DNA of 64,000 bases. Origin: Rhizomys pruinosus (taxonomy: Eukaryota > Chordata > Mammalia > Rodentia > Spalacidae). A model generated the notes under the pieces. The model had not been told where the DNA came from. It made no database searches and saw nothing but the letters and a program-made list of their open reading frames with translations. How positions within the stretch are numbered: position 1 is the stretch's first letter; each line of letters starts with the position of its first letter. The stretch is taken from positions 69,491-133,490 of the forward strand of contig VZQC01008797.1 of the NCBI GenBank assembly GCA_009823505.1. The letters run 5' to 3'. This document shows positions 1 to 14,083 of the stretch, one piece after another. The translations under genes were made by a program, and so were the position numbers.

Positions 1-3000
1 AGTTTGAAACCACCAGCCAGGTGTCTCTTATATCTGAAAGCCTTCAATGGGGCACATTGAAAGTCCCAGTAATGATCCTTTGTAACCTACGTGGCCTGGG
101 GCCTGGTGACTGGTGACTGGTGCCTGGTGCCTGGTGCTTGGTGACTGGTGCTTGGTACTTGGTGCCCATCGCCCACCCTTCCTCCTGTATGCTGCCTTCA
201 CTTTCTGCTCTAATTGTACTTGGTTTCTCTTTGATCATACTACACACTTCCACCTTATGAGCCTGCTTTCTTTCTCTTGTTGATAATGCAGCCAGGAATA
301 GTCTTTCTTGAGATACTTATGTGGCTAACTCTCTCTCCTACCTTAAGCCCTAGATTAAATATTATTGTCTCAATGAGATTGTCCCAAAGTCATGTTTCAT
401 CTTTCAGTCTTTCCCCTGGTCCCACTCCCAGGACATCATCAGTCCTCTGAGCCTTCTCCAGCACTGCTCAGCTCATTTCTTGTATTATGCTCACCTATCT
501 GTCCGTACGCATTGACTATATTTTGTATGTAGTTTGCCTTTTCCAATAGGATGTAAGACCACAAGGGCAGCTGTTTCCAGGTTTTCACTCATTATCAGAC
601 CTTTAACACCAAGGGTTTTGTGCCAGGAAACAGGTGTCAGCTTGACACACCTGGGTTGAAGGAGCCTCAATTGGGGGATTGCCTCCATTGGACTGGGCTG
701 TGGCCATGCCTGTAGGTATTTTCTTGATTGCTGAGTGATGTGGGAGCTGTTGGCAGTGTCATCCCTGGGAAGGTGGTTCTGTATCATGTAAGAAGGCAGG
801 CTGAGCATGGGCCGGGAGAGTAAGCCCATACGCAGTGTTCCTCCACGGCCTGTGCTTCAGCTCCTGCCTCCAGGTTCCTGCCCTGAGTTCCTATCTTGGG
901 CTCCCTCAGTGATGAACTGTGACCCAGGGGATGTAGGACAAATAAACTCTTTCTTCCCCAAGTTGGTATTAGTCAGAGTGTTTTGTCACAGCAACGGAGA
1001 GGCAAACCAGAACAGGTATGATTGGTGATTTGGGGCACTTGAGACTAGAGCTCTGTACCAGGGCAGCATGGCATGGACAAAAGCAGAGTCCTCACCAGTC
1101 CTGCAGGAGGTGACAACTGACAGTTGTATACTGCCACACCCTTGCCCTTCTCTATTGCTTATAATTTGAGAAGCCATTTTATTATGCATCCAATTGAACT
1201 ACTGGATACTTAACCTGAGAGTTAATCATCTATTTAGGCAGAAGAGGTTTCCTACGAACACATCAACACAGCGGAAAAGCAACATGCTTTCATTTTGCTT
1301 GGAACTTTTTTAATGAATTTGCTACAGGAATCACATTTTCCTTGAATATTCAGGCAGACTGTTTTTCTTAAATGAATTGTCAATGTCCTACTTATAAGCT
1401 TGACTTGTCATATTGGATACAATAGAACTGAAAAGATTTAAGGGATTCTTTTTTTTTTGGTCTTTTCGAGACAGGGTCTCCCTGTAGCCCCAGCTGTCCT
1501 GGAACTCACTCTGTAGACCAGGCTGGCCTTGAACTCACAAAGATCCGCCTGCCTCTGCCTCCCAAGTGCTAGGATTAAAGGCGTGTGCCACCATGCCAGG
1601 CTAGGGATTCTTTTTGTTGTTGTTTGCTTTTTTTTATTAATTTTATTTATTTATGTATGTGTATGAATGTACTGTCTGCATGCAAGTTTGTGCACCCGTG
1701 TCGTGCAATGCCGCGGAGGTCAGAAGAGGGCGTCGGACTCCCCTGGAGCTGGAGTTCTCCTGGAATTGGAGTTTCAGACGGTTCTCGGCCGCCATGTGGG
1801 TGCTGGGGATCGAACCCAGGTCCTCTGTAAGAGCAGTCAGCGCTCTTAACCGCTAGGCCATTCCTCCAGCCCCGTTTGTTTGCTTTTTCTTTCTGAGACG
1901 GGGTCTCTTTGTAGCCCCAACTGGCCTGGAACTCACTGTGTAGACCAGGCAGGCCTGGACCTCACTGTGTAGACCAGGCAAGTCTCCCTCTCACATGGTT
2001 ACAGAGTTTTTAGGAAACTAGGAAAGACCCCAGAGCCAAATCAAGTGTTAATCATCCAAATTTATTAAAAAGAAACAAACAAAAACACCGAGTGTTGCTG
2101 ACAAACTGTCTCAGTGCACAATCATGACTGTCTGTCTGGCAAACAGCCTTCTCACTCTGACTGCAGCCCCAGGAAGTTAAGAGGCGTAGCTTTTAAGGAG
2201 AGGCCAACAGAACAAAGCAGCTTTGCACTTTTGGCCCACTTAGAAAATGTCAGGGTGCCTTTAAGCAGGATAAGCAAACACCCAGCAGTTAATTGTGTCC
2301 ATGTTTCAAGGTCTGGACCTGCAGATGGTCAGGGGCAGGAAAATGGTGCAGATCTGGGCTGCCTGGAGTTTGCCATGCAGCCTCAAGCTAAGAGTAAAAT
2401 AAACTTGAACAGTTTCTCTGTTCAAAATGGAAGTTTTCTGTTCACTACAACACAGATCCACCTGCCTCTGCCTCCTGAGATTAAAGGCACGTGCTATCAC
2501 ACCTTGCTGTATGAGGGATTCTCAACAAAGCAGAATAAACTTATCCACCACCACCAGGATGAACCCTTCTGATAATCAGTGATGCCAACCAAGAGGCATG
2601 TTGGTTAAATGTCACTTAGGTATCACAAGCATGATGCATTGAGTAGAGCGATTATATATGATGAAGCACATCTATCTAAATGCTTTATGTTTTCAAAATC
2701 TGTATCCTGATCTATTTCCAAATTCTTTTATCTATTTATTTTTATTTTTTGGTCTTTTTTTTTTTTGAGACAGGGTCTCCCTGTAGCCCCAGCTGTCCTG
2801 GAACTCACTCGGTAGACCAGGCTGGCCTTGAACTTACAGAGATCCGCCTGCCTCTGCCTCCCTGAATGCTAGGATTGAAGGCGTATGCCACCACACCCAA
2901 CTATTTCCAATTTTTTTATTATTTTTTTTGTCTTTTTGAGACAGGGTCTCTCTTTAGTCCCAACTGTCCTGGAGCTCACTCTTTAGACCAGGCTGGCCTT

Positions 3001-3844
3001 GAACTCACAGAGATCCACCTGCCTTTGCCACCACACCCAGCTATTTCCAAATTTTTTTAACTCTGCAGCTTATCTTTAGAGAATCTTAGCAAATCCAGAA
3101 GCCTGCATTAAGGTCAACAGAGAAATCTTATATCATTCTCTCCAGTTTCTTCCTGCCTTTCTGTCCTCAATATGAATTCATTACAATAGTAATGTTAAGG
3201 TAAGCAAAACATAGATATTGATATTACTTTCCAATAATAAGTTATAAATCAAAATAATAGACTATTTTCTTTTTCTTTTTTTCTTCTTTTTTCTTTTATT
3301 TTCTTCTTTTTTTTTGTTTTTTGAACAATAGACTATCTTTAAAGAGATAATGTCTTCAATTATCCTCCCAACCTAGTGCTCAGTAAATCCATCACTTAAT
3401 TCAGGATTGCTTTCTACCTCTCTGAGACTCGCCCTATTTTTGTTCATCACCAGGAAGAGTCTATATTTGGTTATGTTTATGTTTGTTCCCTTGAGCTTAT
3501 ATAGAGTCCTTTTCAATTTTTATGTACTCTTTTCCCCCTCCCTTCCTCTCCCCCTTTCTCTCCTCCTTTGGCTGTTGGAGGAATCCAGAACTGTATTTTT
3601 TTTTTTTTTTTGTCTTTTTGAGACAGGGTCTCCCTTTAGTCCCAGTTGGCCTGGAGCTCACAGAGCTTCTGCCTCTTTCTGCTGGGATTAAAGGCATGTG
3701 CCACCACACCCGGCTCAGAATCATATGTTATAAGGTCCAAAACCTGAATTTACAATTGTCAAAAAGAAAGCATATTATTCAGTTGCAATCAAAGAAAGCC
3801 CTAAGATTTCTATAATGAAAACCATGAAGAAAACAATGGACTCA
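1..3844. other. Region downstream of the Mug gene, mostly repeats
   Basis: No gene recognised on either strand. A degenerate 7-base repeat (CTGGTGA/CTGGTGC) runs at about 103-165. An unassigned repeat lies at 600-1,016. SINEs: B1(-) 1,447-1,604; B2(-) 1,622-1,875; B1 fragment 1,886-1,982; B1 fragment 2,450-2,505; B1(-) 2,752-2,905; B1(-) 2,928-3,047; B1(-) 3,597-3,716. A pyrimidine-rich run lies at 3,260-3,325. 1,020-1,440, 2,000-2,440 and 3,060-3,260 look like unique sequence. Confidence 0.7.
600..1016 (+). repeat. Unassigned interspersed rodent repeat, about 400 bp, copy 1
   Basis: It starts near a GTCAGCTTGACACACCTGGG motif and ends after an AATAAACTC poly(A)-like stretch with GTTTTGTCACAGCAAC. 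A second copy is at about 34,665-35,075 on the minus strand, mirrored in the left arm at about 15,690-16,100. I recognise it as a common rodent dispersed repeat but cannot name the family with confidence. Confidence 0.7.
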
Positions 3845-3996
3845 GATTTGAAATGACAGCATTTAATAGGAAGAAAAGAAATGAAATCTGATGAGAAGAC
3901 ACAGTTGATTGCAGACTCTTCAGGATGTGAGGCTGTTGTGGCTCTCACCCAGGATGGAGATCAGAAGAGGAGTTTATTTAAAGAAATAGTTTCTAC
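3845..3996 (-). other. Candidate terminal exon and poly(A) site of the Mug gene
   Basis: Weak call. In the sense direction a CTCAG acceptor ends at 3,997. Joined in phase to exon 27 it gives GRNYFFK and a stop, followed by about 130 bases with an ATTAAA hexamer (plus-strand positions 3,862-3,867) some 20 bases before the drawn end. The peptide does not resemble the usual family C-terminus, so the true last exon may be elsewhere or lost. No other candidate was recognised between 3,700 and 5,190. Confidence 0.28.
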
Positions 3997-6900
3997 CTGA
4001 GTTTTAAAACATAGTTTAAAAAAACAGATTAAACAAGAAATAAATGTCTCTGTATCCCTCCGTATAGATATATAAAACATGTATATGCAAATATACAAAA
4101 ACATACATATAATATGTGCATGAATGTGCATACATATATGTGCATATATATTTAATTATCTGTCAAGTTATAAAACAAAAAGAGGTTTTTTTTTGAGACA
4201 GGGTCTCCCTGTAGCCCCAGCTAGCCTGGAACTCTCTATGTAGACCAGGCTGTCCTTGAACTCACAGAGATTCACCTGCCTCTGCCTCCCCAGTGCTGGG
4301 ATTAAAGGCATGTGCCACCATACCCAGCAAGAGGTTTTTTAAGAAGCATATATATATAGCTATGAACCCATAGATAATTTGCTTACCTTTCCCTTTTTTT
4401 TATTTTGTCTTACTGGGAAACTGAAAAGCTATCGATGTTGTAAGAATCAAAGGCATATTCATCTAGAAAATAAAAGGAACATCCATCCTTATTAAATCTC
4501 CAACTGTCTACTACTAAACTATGTCAGGCCATATGAAGACATTACATTTAATCTTCCCAATACTTATTCAAGAGAACAATCATTCATCCATTTTACCAGT
4601 CCAGAAATCAAATCAATTCATAAATATTCTAAAGTTTAGATATCTGATAGAATGCATTCAAGAAATAAAAGACAGAGACAGCATTCACCTATTTCTTGAC
4701 AGCTTTGTATGATAGTCGACAAGAAATAAGCAGCTCTAACCTTCCTGGGAAATACTTCATGGTCTTTGCAGTATATTAATAAATGTTTTGAAATATTCTG
4801 TAAAATTTCTGTAAAATTTCCTCTAACATTTCAGAATAGTTTTCCATCTCATTTTAAAATCAAAATACATAGAAGTAGCATAAAATAGTAAATTTTCAAA
4901 TTAGTATTTGAAATAACAATGACAACTTGTTATTTAAAAGACTTGGAATCTTAGCATGGTTTGTACTTCAAGTTAAGAGGGAGCACTTTCATATTATGTC
5001 AAAAAGATTCCAAATGTCAGAGTGCCCTAGAAACTAGCAGTCATAATCACATGGTGGAGTGAAAGAAAAAAACACCATTAAAGTGAGACAAATCAATTGT
5101 TTGCTTTTTGAAGACAGACAAAATGTAGTTGGCTCAGAAAATATTAGGTACAGACATGTTCATCTGTTGTAGGGCATTGCTTTTGCCTACTTACCATGTT
5201 CATAACTGAAAACTGTGACTGGGGCTGGCTGAATGTTGGACACAAGGTTGGTTTGCTCAACAGAAAATGTGAAACTGATTGTTGTACTAGATACCTATAA
5301 AGACACAGAGTATAAATATATCAGGTCTGAAAAAGAAAATCACAGAGCACATTATCCCCAGAAGTTCATAAGCTACCCAGTTACAAAGTCCATGTGATCA
5401 TTATCTTACTAAGAGCAAAAATTAGTTAAATCACATAAAAATTTAAGTTCCATTGCTTATATTGAGGTACAAAAAATTTAGCTGAAAATGTTAAGAGGCT
5501 TGTAGACATTTGTGCAAGTAGTAAGAATATATACATAGAAAGCATGGCTTTAATAATCATCACAGTTTGGAATTGCTTCAGAAAAATAAAGACAGAACTA
5601 TTATATAATCCAGAAAATCTAATTCTGAGTATGAATCAAAGCCAAGTTATATTATTACCTTAAAAAGACACTGCCATGTTTATTTCAACAATGCCAAGGT
5701 ATGGGAATAACCCATGTCTGTTTATCAACAGATAAATGACTAGAGAAACTGTGGTGTGTGTACAATAGGAAATGATTTAGCCTTTTAGATAAAGAAAATG
5801 ATTTAATCTGTGAGAGCTCTGATGATGGAATAAATTATGTTGGGAAAAATAAACTACACAAAATAAAAATATATGGTTCTACTTAGAAGTGGGATGTGAA
5901 AGTTAAGTTTACAGATGCAGAGAAAATCGGTAGGATCAGGGAGGAAAGGGCATGCTGGTTAGTGTACGAAGTTAGGTAGAATGAACATGTTCTAAAGATG
6001 TGATGTTGAGTATGAGATCTTTAGTTACTACTATTATATTCTTGAAATTTACTCAAGAGCTGGAGAGATGGCCTAGCGGTTAAGAGCGCCGACCGCTCTT
6101 GCAGAGGACCCGGGTTCGATCCCCAGCACCCACATGGCGGCCGAGAACCGTCTGAAACTCCAATTCCAGGAGAACTCCAGTTCCAGGGGAATCCGAGACC
6201 ATCTTCTGACCTCCGCGGCATTGCACGACACGGGTGCACAAACTTGCATGCAGACAGTACATTCATACACATACAGAAATAAATAAAATTAATAAAAAAA
6301 ATTAAAAAAAGAGTGGATTTTAAATATTTCAATCATATAAAAGGTAATGATATGAAGATATTAATGCTAATTAGCTTGATTATAATCATCAACCACGAAT
6401 GTATAAAACATCTCGATGCCTTTAGTCCCAGCACTCAGGAGGCAGAGGCAGGTAGATCTCTATGAGACTGAGGCCAGCTTGATCTACATAACAAGTTCCA
6501 GGCTATCTGGGGATACAAGTAGACCCTATATCAAAACAAAACAAAACAAAACAAAACAAAACAAAACAAAACAGAACAACAATAACAATAAAACATCATA
6601 CTATATGCCTTAGTTATACAATTTCAACATTTTTTTGGTCTTTTTGAGACAGGGTCTTCTTGTAGCCCCAGCTGTCCTGGAACTCACTGTGCAGAACAGG
6701 CTGGCCTTGAGCTCATAGAGATCCACCTGCCTTCCAAGTGCTGGGTCAACATTTTTTTTTTAAATCAAGGCAGACTTTATTGGAGTTCAAACTACAAAAG
6801 AATTGCCGGGCATGGTGGCGCACGCCTTTAATCCTACCACTTGGGAGACAGAGGCAGGCAGATCTTTGTGAGTTCAAGGCCAGCCTGGTCTACAGAGTGA

Positions 6901-9900
6901 GTTCCAGGACAGCTGGGGCTACAGGGAGACCCTGTATGAAAAAGACAAAAAAAAAAAAAACTATAAAAGAATTCTATATCTACTCTGTAACCAGACATTA
7001 CATATCCTATACGAAATGAAAAATCAGAGGCTGGAGAGATGGCTCAGCAGCTAAGAGCACTGGCTGTTCTTACAGAAGACCTGGCTTCAAATCCTAGCAC
7101 CCACATAGTGGCTAACAACCTCCAGTTCCAGGGGGATCTGACACCCTCTTCTGTCCTCTTCGGGCATTGCATAACACAGGTATGCTTGCATACATGCACA
7201 CAATATACACATACACATAAAATAAAAATAAAAAGCAAAAAAAAAAAAAGAAATGAAAAATCAGGACATGTTATTTCTAAACTTGAGTGCTATCTAGTCA
7301 GGTAACCAAGACTTATGTAAAATAACTTGTTAGCACAGGGAACACAGACAGGGAGACAGAACACTGATTCTTTTTAACGTCTCATTAAAAGATAAACTCT
7401 TTCATGCATGTCTATAATAAACAGAAGTTTCCAAATGCCCCTCAGAAAGCAAGCAAAGTCATGAAAGAAAAACATATTGTTGCTGAACTTACATTTTTCA
7501 AGTAGAGAAGAATATGGTCGTTCTTTATGTCAGTCTTCGTTACGTGGCCATTGTTTTTAAGCTTTGAAGAAATTGACAGAGAGGAATGAGGAACAGATAT
7601 CAGAACCTCTGGTGTGTGTGGAGTCCCTTCTAGAAATGAGTGCTTGTGTTTTTGATCTTGGCAAATCCTATTTGGCGATGTGTGTTTCTTTGCACCACAT
7701 TATTTCCATAAGCACACACAGGAATCAAGTAAAATACATTAGTCTCCAGGATACAAATAAGAACGACATTCCTTTGGTTACAGTGCTGAGAAAATACAAC
7801 TGTGAAATCTGATGGAGTATATTTAAATGAGGACTCCCATAGTTTACTCTGTTCTTTGGTTTCACTTTTTAAAAATTTATTATCTTTATTTTATGTGGGT
7901 GAGTGTATTGCCTGCATGTGTGCAAGTACACTCAAAGTGCCCACAGAGGTCAGAAGAGGCAGATCACCTGGGACTGGAGTTACAGGTAGTTGTTAGCCAC
8001 CATGTGGGTGCTGAGAATCGAACTCAGGACCTCTGCAAGAGCAGTCGGTGCTCTTAACAGCTGAGCCATCTCTCCAGCTGCTAATTCTTTGCTTTCACTT
8101 TTATGCACTATCATTTTCTCTTTGCTAGGATAACCTCCCCCCCCTCATTCCCCCCTGCACCCCCCTCCCCCAGTTCTTAGTTACCTCCTCAATGGATGAA
8201 AGGACTGGAGTAAACCCTGACAGTATTTTTACATCCACCAGGACCATATCAGAACTATTGTAAGTTCCAGTATATCTGAAATTAAAAAGCAACCCACTTA
8301 AAAAGTTAGACATGGATTTAGAAATGTGGTGTCGCACATCGAGGATAGCAGGTGGACAATATCCTAATTGGGATAGTCTGCAGTACTTGGAAAAGCTGGA
8401 AATGGAGGAGCTGAAGACAGTCACCCTCCAAGAAGTCACAACTAAATGATGGTGGTGACATGCTGGGGTTTCAGGGCAACATTATCTGGAGCAGATAACG
8501 GAGTTTCTAAATGTAAAACCTCCCAACTCTGTTCTCAAGCCTATCTGACATCTCAAAGTCAGAACTTATAGAGTTCCTTTCTTGATTCTATGTACGTTCA
8601 TGTTAGCTTCGGATCTCCCCAGTGCTTAGAGGAGACCTCCCCTACAAGATGAAAGTGTTGCCGAAAGCCCAGCCAGACAAATCCCTGCAAGTTATTCTTG
8701 CCCAGAAAATGAATGACATTTGCATAGACTTAGCTAAAGATCTACCAAATGTGGTGTCTAGAGAGAGAACAGCCAAGTGACCATGGTAGAAAAAGCACCC
8801 ACCAGCATGTGACCGCATCATAATCATCATAAGTCATATTTTGTGTTTTTTTCAGTCCCATTTGAAATAATTTTTTTGATATACTACCATTTCTCTAACC
8901 TGGGTGTAGATATCAAAATGCAATGCTTACGTGAGAGTCACCATGAGATTAAACTTAGTCTGGAATGTATCTGAAGAGTTGCTCTTTACCATTTCCATGG
9001 AAAGGGAAAATCCAGATGCTTTCTTAGGCAGTGGTACATTGTACCTGAGGCTAGCCTAAAAAGACAACATCCTGAAGAAAATCATCCTGTAGTAAGAACT
9101 GAAGGGCCTGCTATTGCTCTAACTTCATGACGCACTTTACATCCCTATCGTCAGGGAATCGGAATAAGCAAAATTTACTTTTCATGAGACACAATAGGAC
9201 AATATGTCGTAATGAAGATAGAATACTTTCTCATAGCAACATTCCTGAATCAATTTCTGTTGGCCAGCTATACTCGTGAGAAATTTTCTAAGAACAGAAA
9301 AGCTTCATTTGTATACACATGTATTTATGAGTGTGTATGTATGTGTATGTGTGTACAGGTCATGAAACGAGCAAAAGAACCATAAGAGGAAGGGAGAATA
9401 CATGTCTCAAGAGAAAAGAAGGGTTCTTTGGAGGAGGAGGAAGGGGAGGTGGAGGATAGGGGAGACACTGGAGAAAAACAAAGAAGGAAGAGTATATGAA
9501 AACACCAGAATGAGCCAGGCGTGGTGGCCCTCGCCTTTAATCCCAGCACTCAGGAGAGAGGCAAGTGGATCTCTGTGAGTTCAAGACCAGCCTGGTCCAC
9601 AGAGTGAGTTTCAGGACAGCTGGGACTAAAGGGAGAACCTGTCTCGAAAAATACCAAAAAAAAAGAAAAGAAAAGAAAGTGCCATAATGAAAAAAGAGAA
9701 AAAAATGTCATAACGAACTGGGCATGATGGCACACTCCCTTAATCCTAGCACTCAAGAGGCAGAAGCAGGTGGATCTCCATGAAATTTAGTCTTGCGTAG
9801 TTTACATAGTGAGATCCAGGCCAGCTGGAGCCACAAGGAGACCCTGACTCAAATAAACAAGCACAAAAAAAAAATGTCATCATGAAACCCATCACTTTGA

Positions 9901-12900
9901 ATGCTAACTTAAAATTTATTAAAACATGAATGTCTTCTCCACGATGTAGCTGGTATTCCTGCTATTGATTAGAGAAACACAAGTGAGAGAACGAATTGAT
10001 GTGATCACAAGAGGAATCAAAATGACAAGTCTTCACATAACTGAACAGATAGTCTGAAGTTTTAGAGGCAAGCTTTGTTCTCCCTCTTGGGTAGGCTTCT
10101 GTTACCTGGATAAAAGCACAGCCTTGTCCTTCTACATCCACCGAGTATTGTTCGTGTCCTTCAGATACTTTTGAATGCTGTACTAAAAGGCGATTATCAT
10201 TTTTAACTGGGAAAACCTCCTCTGATTCCTCAGTTCTCAAGGTGACTATCATTTGCTCATTAGAGCCAGTTAATTTCATGTAGCGTGTTAAGGCGAGAAG
10301 GCAGACTGTAGTGTCCTGCACGGAATGGTGGTGCAAGTTAGTCATGTGACCATGGGCTTTCAGTTAGTTCCTAGAAATTCCTAAAGCAGGCACTAGAACA
10401 CAAAACTAACAGAAATAATAACAGAAAAAGTTTAATTGTGCAGGTTGCTGCCTGTTCATTTTCCTTAGCAAATCTGAATTGGATTTTAATTTTCTAAAAG
10501 ATTTTATAAGCGATAATCTTCACTATTAAAAACAGTGTAAAGGTGAGTGTGGTGGTGCACGCCTTTAATCACAGCACTTGGGAGGCAGAGGCAGGTGGAT
10601 CTCTGTCAGTTCAAGGCCAGCCTGGTCTACATAGCGAGCTCCAGGCCAGGAGGGACTAAAGGGAGACCCTGTTTCAAAAAGACAAAAATATAAATAAAAA
10701 TTAAAAAAAAGAAAATCCAGTTTTTAAAAAATAATCCATTGTCTTATGAGTATTCATTTTTCTTGTTGTTTCTTCCATTTGCTTTTTCTAATGCAAAGAC
10801 CACAGAAGTGGAGGAAAATCTTTCTTCTTAATAGATATATATAGTTTGACCATTGTAACCATCAGATATCTAGTATACCAAGACTCTGATCTTATGCAGA
10901 AAATCTTTTCTAGACTTAAATTCTACTTTACAGTGTAAACAGAAACAGACATCAGCAAAAATTCCTTAAGGAGGGTTCTCATTTTGTCATTTACAAATAG
11001 ACTTCTGAGTAGAGTGCCTGAGACACAGTGGGATTCCAAAATTATTTTTATTTTATGTGTATGAATGTCTGACCTGCATGTGTGTAAGTGCATTAGTGTC
11101 ATACAGTGCCCATGGAAGTCAGAAGAGGGCACTGGATTCCCTTGGCACTAGAGTTACGGATGGTTGTTAGCTGCCATGTGGGTGCTGGAAACTGAACCTG
11201 GGTCCTCTGCAAGAGCAACCAGTGCTCTTCACTCCTGAGCCATGTCTCCAGTCTCCCATAATTACTGACTACATACAATAGCATTCATAATATAAAATTT
11301 TCATTTCAAAAGATATGTTTTCATGACTGTTTTTGCTGTCACCCAGAACAGCATCTCCTGGACTAAACACTCTCCTATTAGTTCCTGTTAGTCACCTGGG
11401 TGGTAGAGAAGTCTCCATGGGAGTTCATCCGTTCTGCAAGCCACTGCACAATCTTACTGGCATAGTCGAGGTCCGGAAAGATCTGGGAAAGAACAGCTGA
11501 CAGCACATAGCAAGTCTTCTCAGTCTCTCCAGAAAGTGCTGAAGGAATGAAGGATGTCTTGGATTTCTTTTCTCTTTCCCAATAGATCACGTTATCTGCG
11601 AAAAAGGAAAAAGAAATCACATAGTCTCTATCAGAAGAATTTTCACAGTCTTTAAAATAAGCTCTTAGATAGTTATACATTCAGAGGGTACATATTATAT
11701 TGTTGGAATTCCTCTGTGATGACCCAGTTAAATTTGTGTACAGAAGTCGTGAATCCAGGAGCCTTACAATAGGACTGTATTTGGAGACAGGATCTTAACG
11801 TGGTGATAAAATTAAAAGGAGTTTGCTAAGTGGTGTGTAATGCCATCTGATGGTCCTATCAGAAGGGAAATTTGGACACAAAAGGGATACCAAGTACTTC
11901 CACACATGGAAATACCATGTGAAGACAGAAGGAGAAGTCATGTACTTCAAAGGAAAAAAAAAAACATATAAAATATAATGACATCTGTATCTTAGACTTT
12001 GACCCTCCAGAACTTAGAAAATACGTTTTGATGTTTAAGTCAACCAGTCTGCAGCATTTTGTTATGACAAGCTTGGCAAGCAAATGCAGCCTGAAATAGC
12101 AACTCATAAGTAGTTTAGAAGTAGTCAGTGCTGTCTATGACGTGATCATAATGCTTGATTTCTTTTTCTTTTCATTTTTCCTTTTCTTTTCTTTATTTTT
12201 GAGACAGGGTCTCTCTTTAGTCCCAGCTGGCCTGGAACTCACTATGTAGACCAGGCTGGCCCTTGAAATTACAGGGATCTGCCTGCCTCTGCCTCCCTAG
12301 TGCTGGGATTAAAGGCGTGTGCCACCATGCCTGGCAACACTTGATTTCTTTACTTCACCATTTGAGAGGAAATTGGTGGAAAAAAAGAAAAAAAGGAAAT
12401 TAAATAGCTAATTTTCTTTAAAGACATTGCCACGGATAAATTTCATAAGAGAAACAGAAGCATACAGGTACAGAAAGGGCTCTGATAAGATTTCCCAGTA
12501 CATCTCTGACGCCGTTTCCAAGAGCTTCTCCCATTAGCAAAAATGAAAGGTAAGGCTTACTTATTTTTATAGCAGATTGATCCAGGATGTGGAGTAAGGG
12601 TTTTGCCTGCTGTTCTTTCCCAGCTAATGCGAAAGCATAAGCAAGAACAGCACGAGTGTAGTCATCAGTGACTCCGCTTGCAAGTGCCTCCTCCAGGCAA
12701 TAGAAACCATTTCGGAGAGCAGGAAACTAGCCAGGGAGAAGAAGAATATGCTCATAAATGATAATTGAACATTTCATAAGCTTGCTAACTATTCCAACTC
12801 ATCACTGTTTATGATGTAGTTTAGAATGTACATAATAGATCCTTGCAGTTCACTTTTTTATACAAACCTATTCGTACATGCATATATATATATATANCTG

Positions 12901-14046
12901 AACATTTGTAAACAAGGCAGCCTTGTTTACTCCCCAGTGCATGAGTCAGGTGATTACATTCTAAATTCCTCCTTGTGATGTTACTTTATTTCATGTTTTA
13001 TCTCCATTGCATATTTTTTTAGCAAACAGAAAGTATACTTGTGAGATCTGGTTTTAGTCCATCTAAGTGGTATTAGTCTACCTCAGCCCATCTTCTCCAT
13101 CTTGTATATTTTACTTTGTTTATATGACCGTCTCAGAATGTTGGTCAATGGAAAATCAGGCTGATGTTCAAACAACACTCACAAGATGTCCGCTTTTACA
13201 GTCTTAATATCAAATAGTCATAGATTTGTTACTGACCCTCCATTACCTGGTTTGTGGTCATCATGAACATTATGTAGCTGGTTAATGGTAATCCCCCCGC
13301 CCCCGGTTATTTTTTTTTTTTTGAGACAGGGTCTGCTGTAGTCCCAGCTGGCCTGAAATATTATGTAGACCAGGCTAGCCCAAACTCACAGAGATCCCCT
13401 TGTGACGCTAGCTCCCAAGTGCTTGGAATTAAAGGCATGCGCCACCACACCTGGCCCTTGGTAATCTGATTTTAATGGTTACTCAAAGTCTTTGAGCTGT
13501 GACATTATGAGCTATCCCATATATAATAATCAATAGTTTTTCCATTTCTTCCATTTTCTTGCACACACTTTAAGCACTGAACTGATAGAGAATGGGGGCT
13601 ACTGTCTAACTGATTTAAACGTTTTCCAAATGTATTTTTATATAGCATTTTATTAGTTCTTTGAGAAATTTATTTTATTTTATTTTCAAATTTTTATTAC
13701 ATTTATTGATTTATTTTGTGTGTGTATGCATGTGCCTATGCCTGTGTGCCATAGGGCATGTGTGGAGGTCCAGAGGATTAGACTTGTAGAAGGTGGTTCT
13801 CTCCTACCATGTGGGTCCCAGGAACTGAACTCAATAGTCAGGACCTGGTGGCAAGTATCTTTACCCATTGAGATATCTCACCAGCCCAAATTCTCAATTT
13901 CATTACACCTAACAAGTAAAAATAACTAATGATATATCTGTCCTAATGCTTTATTTTAAAACTAAAACTCCTCTGCTAGGTATTATAAAAGAAGAAGTGT
14001 ATTTTGCATTATTTTTCTGTTTCAGGTACTAAGCCTTGAAGCAGTA

Positions 14047-14083
<37 letters not shown>

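Noticed and set aside
1585..1856. Short open frames with [20 protein letters not shown] peptides, recurring at about 6,080, 26,035, 49,612, 55,593 and 61,439
   Set aside because: They recur wherever a B2 element lies and are translations of the B2 consensus, not genes.
2680..3060. Frames with [24 protein letters not shown] peptides, recurring widely
   Set aside because: Translations of antisense B1 SINEs.
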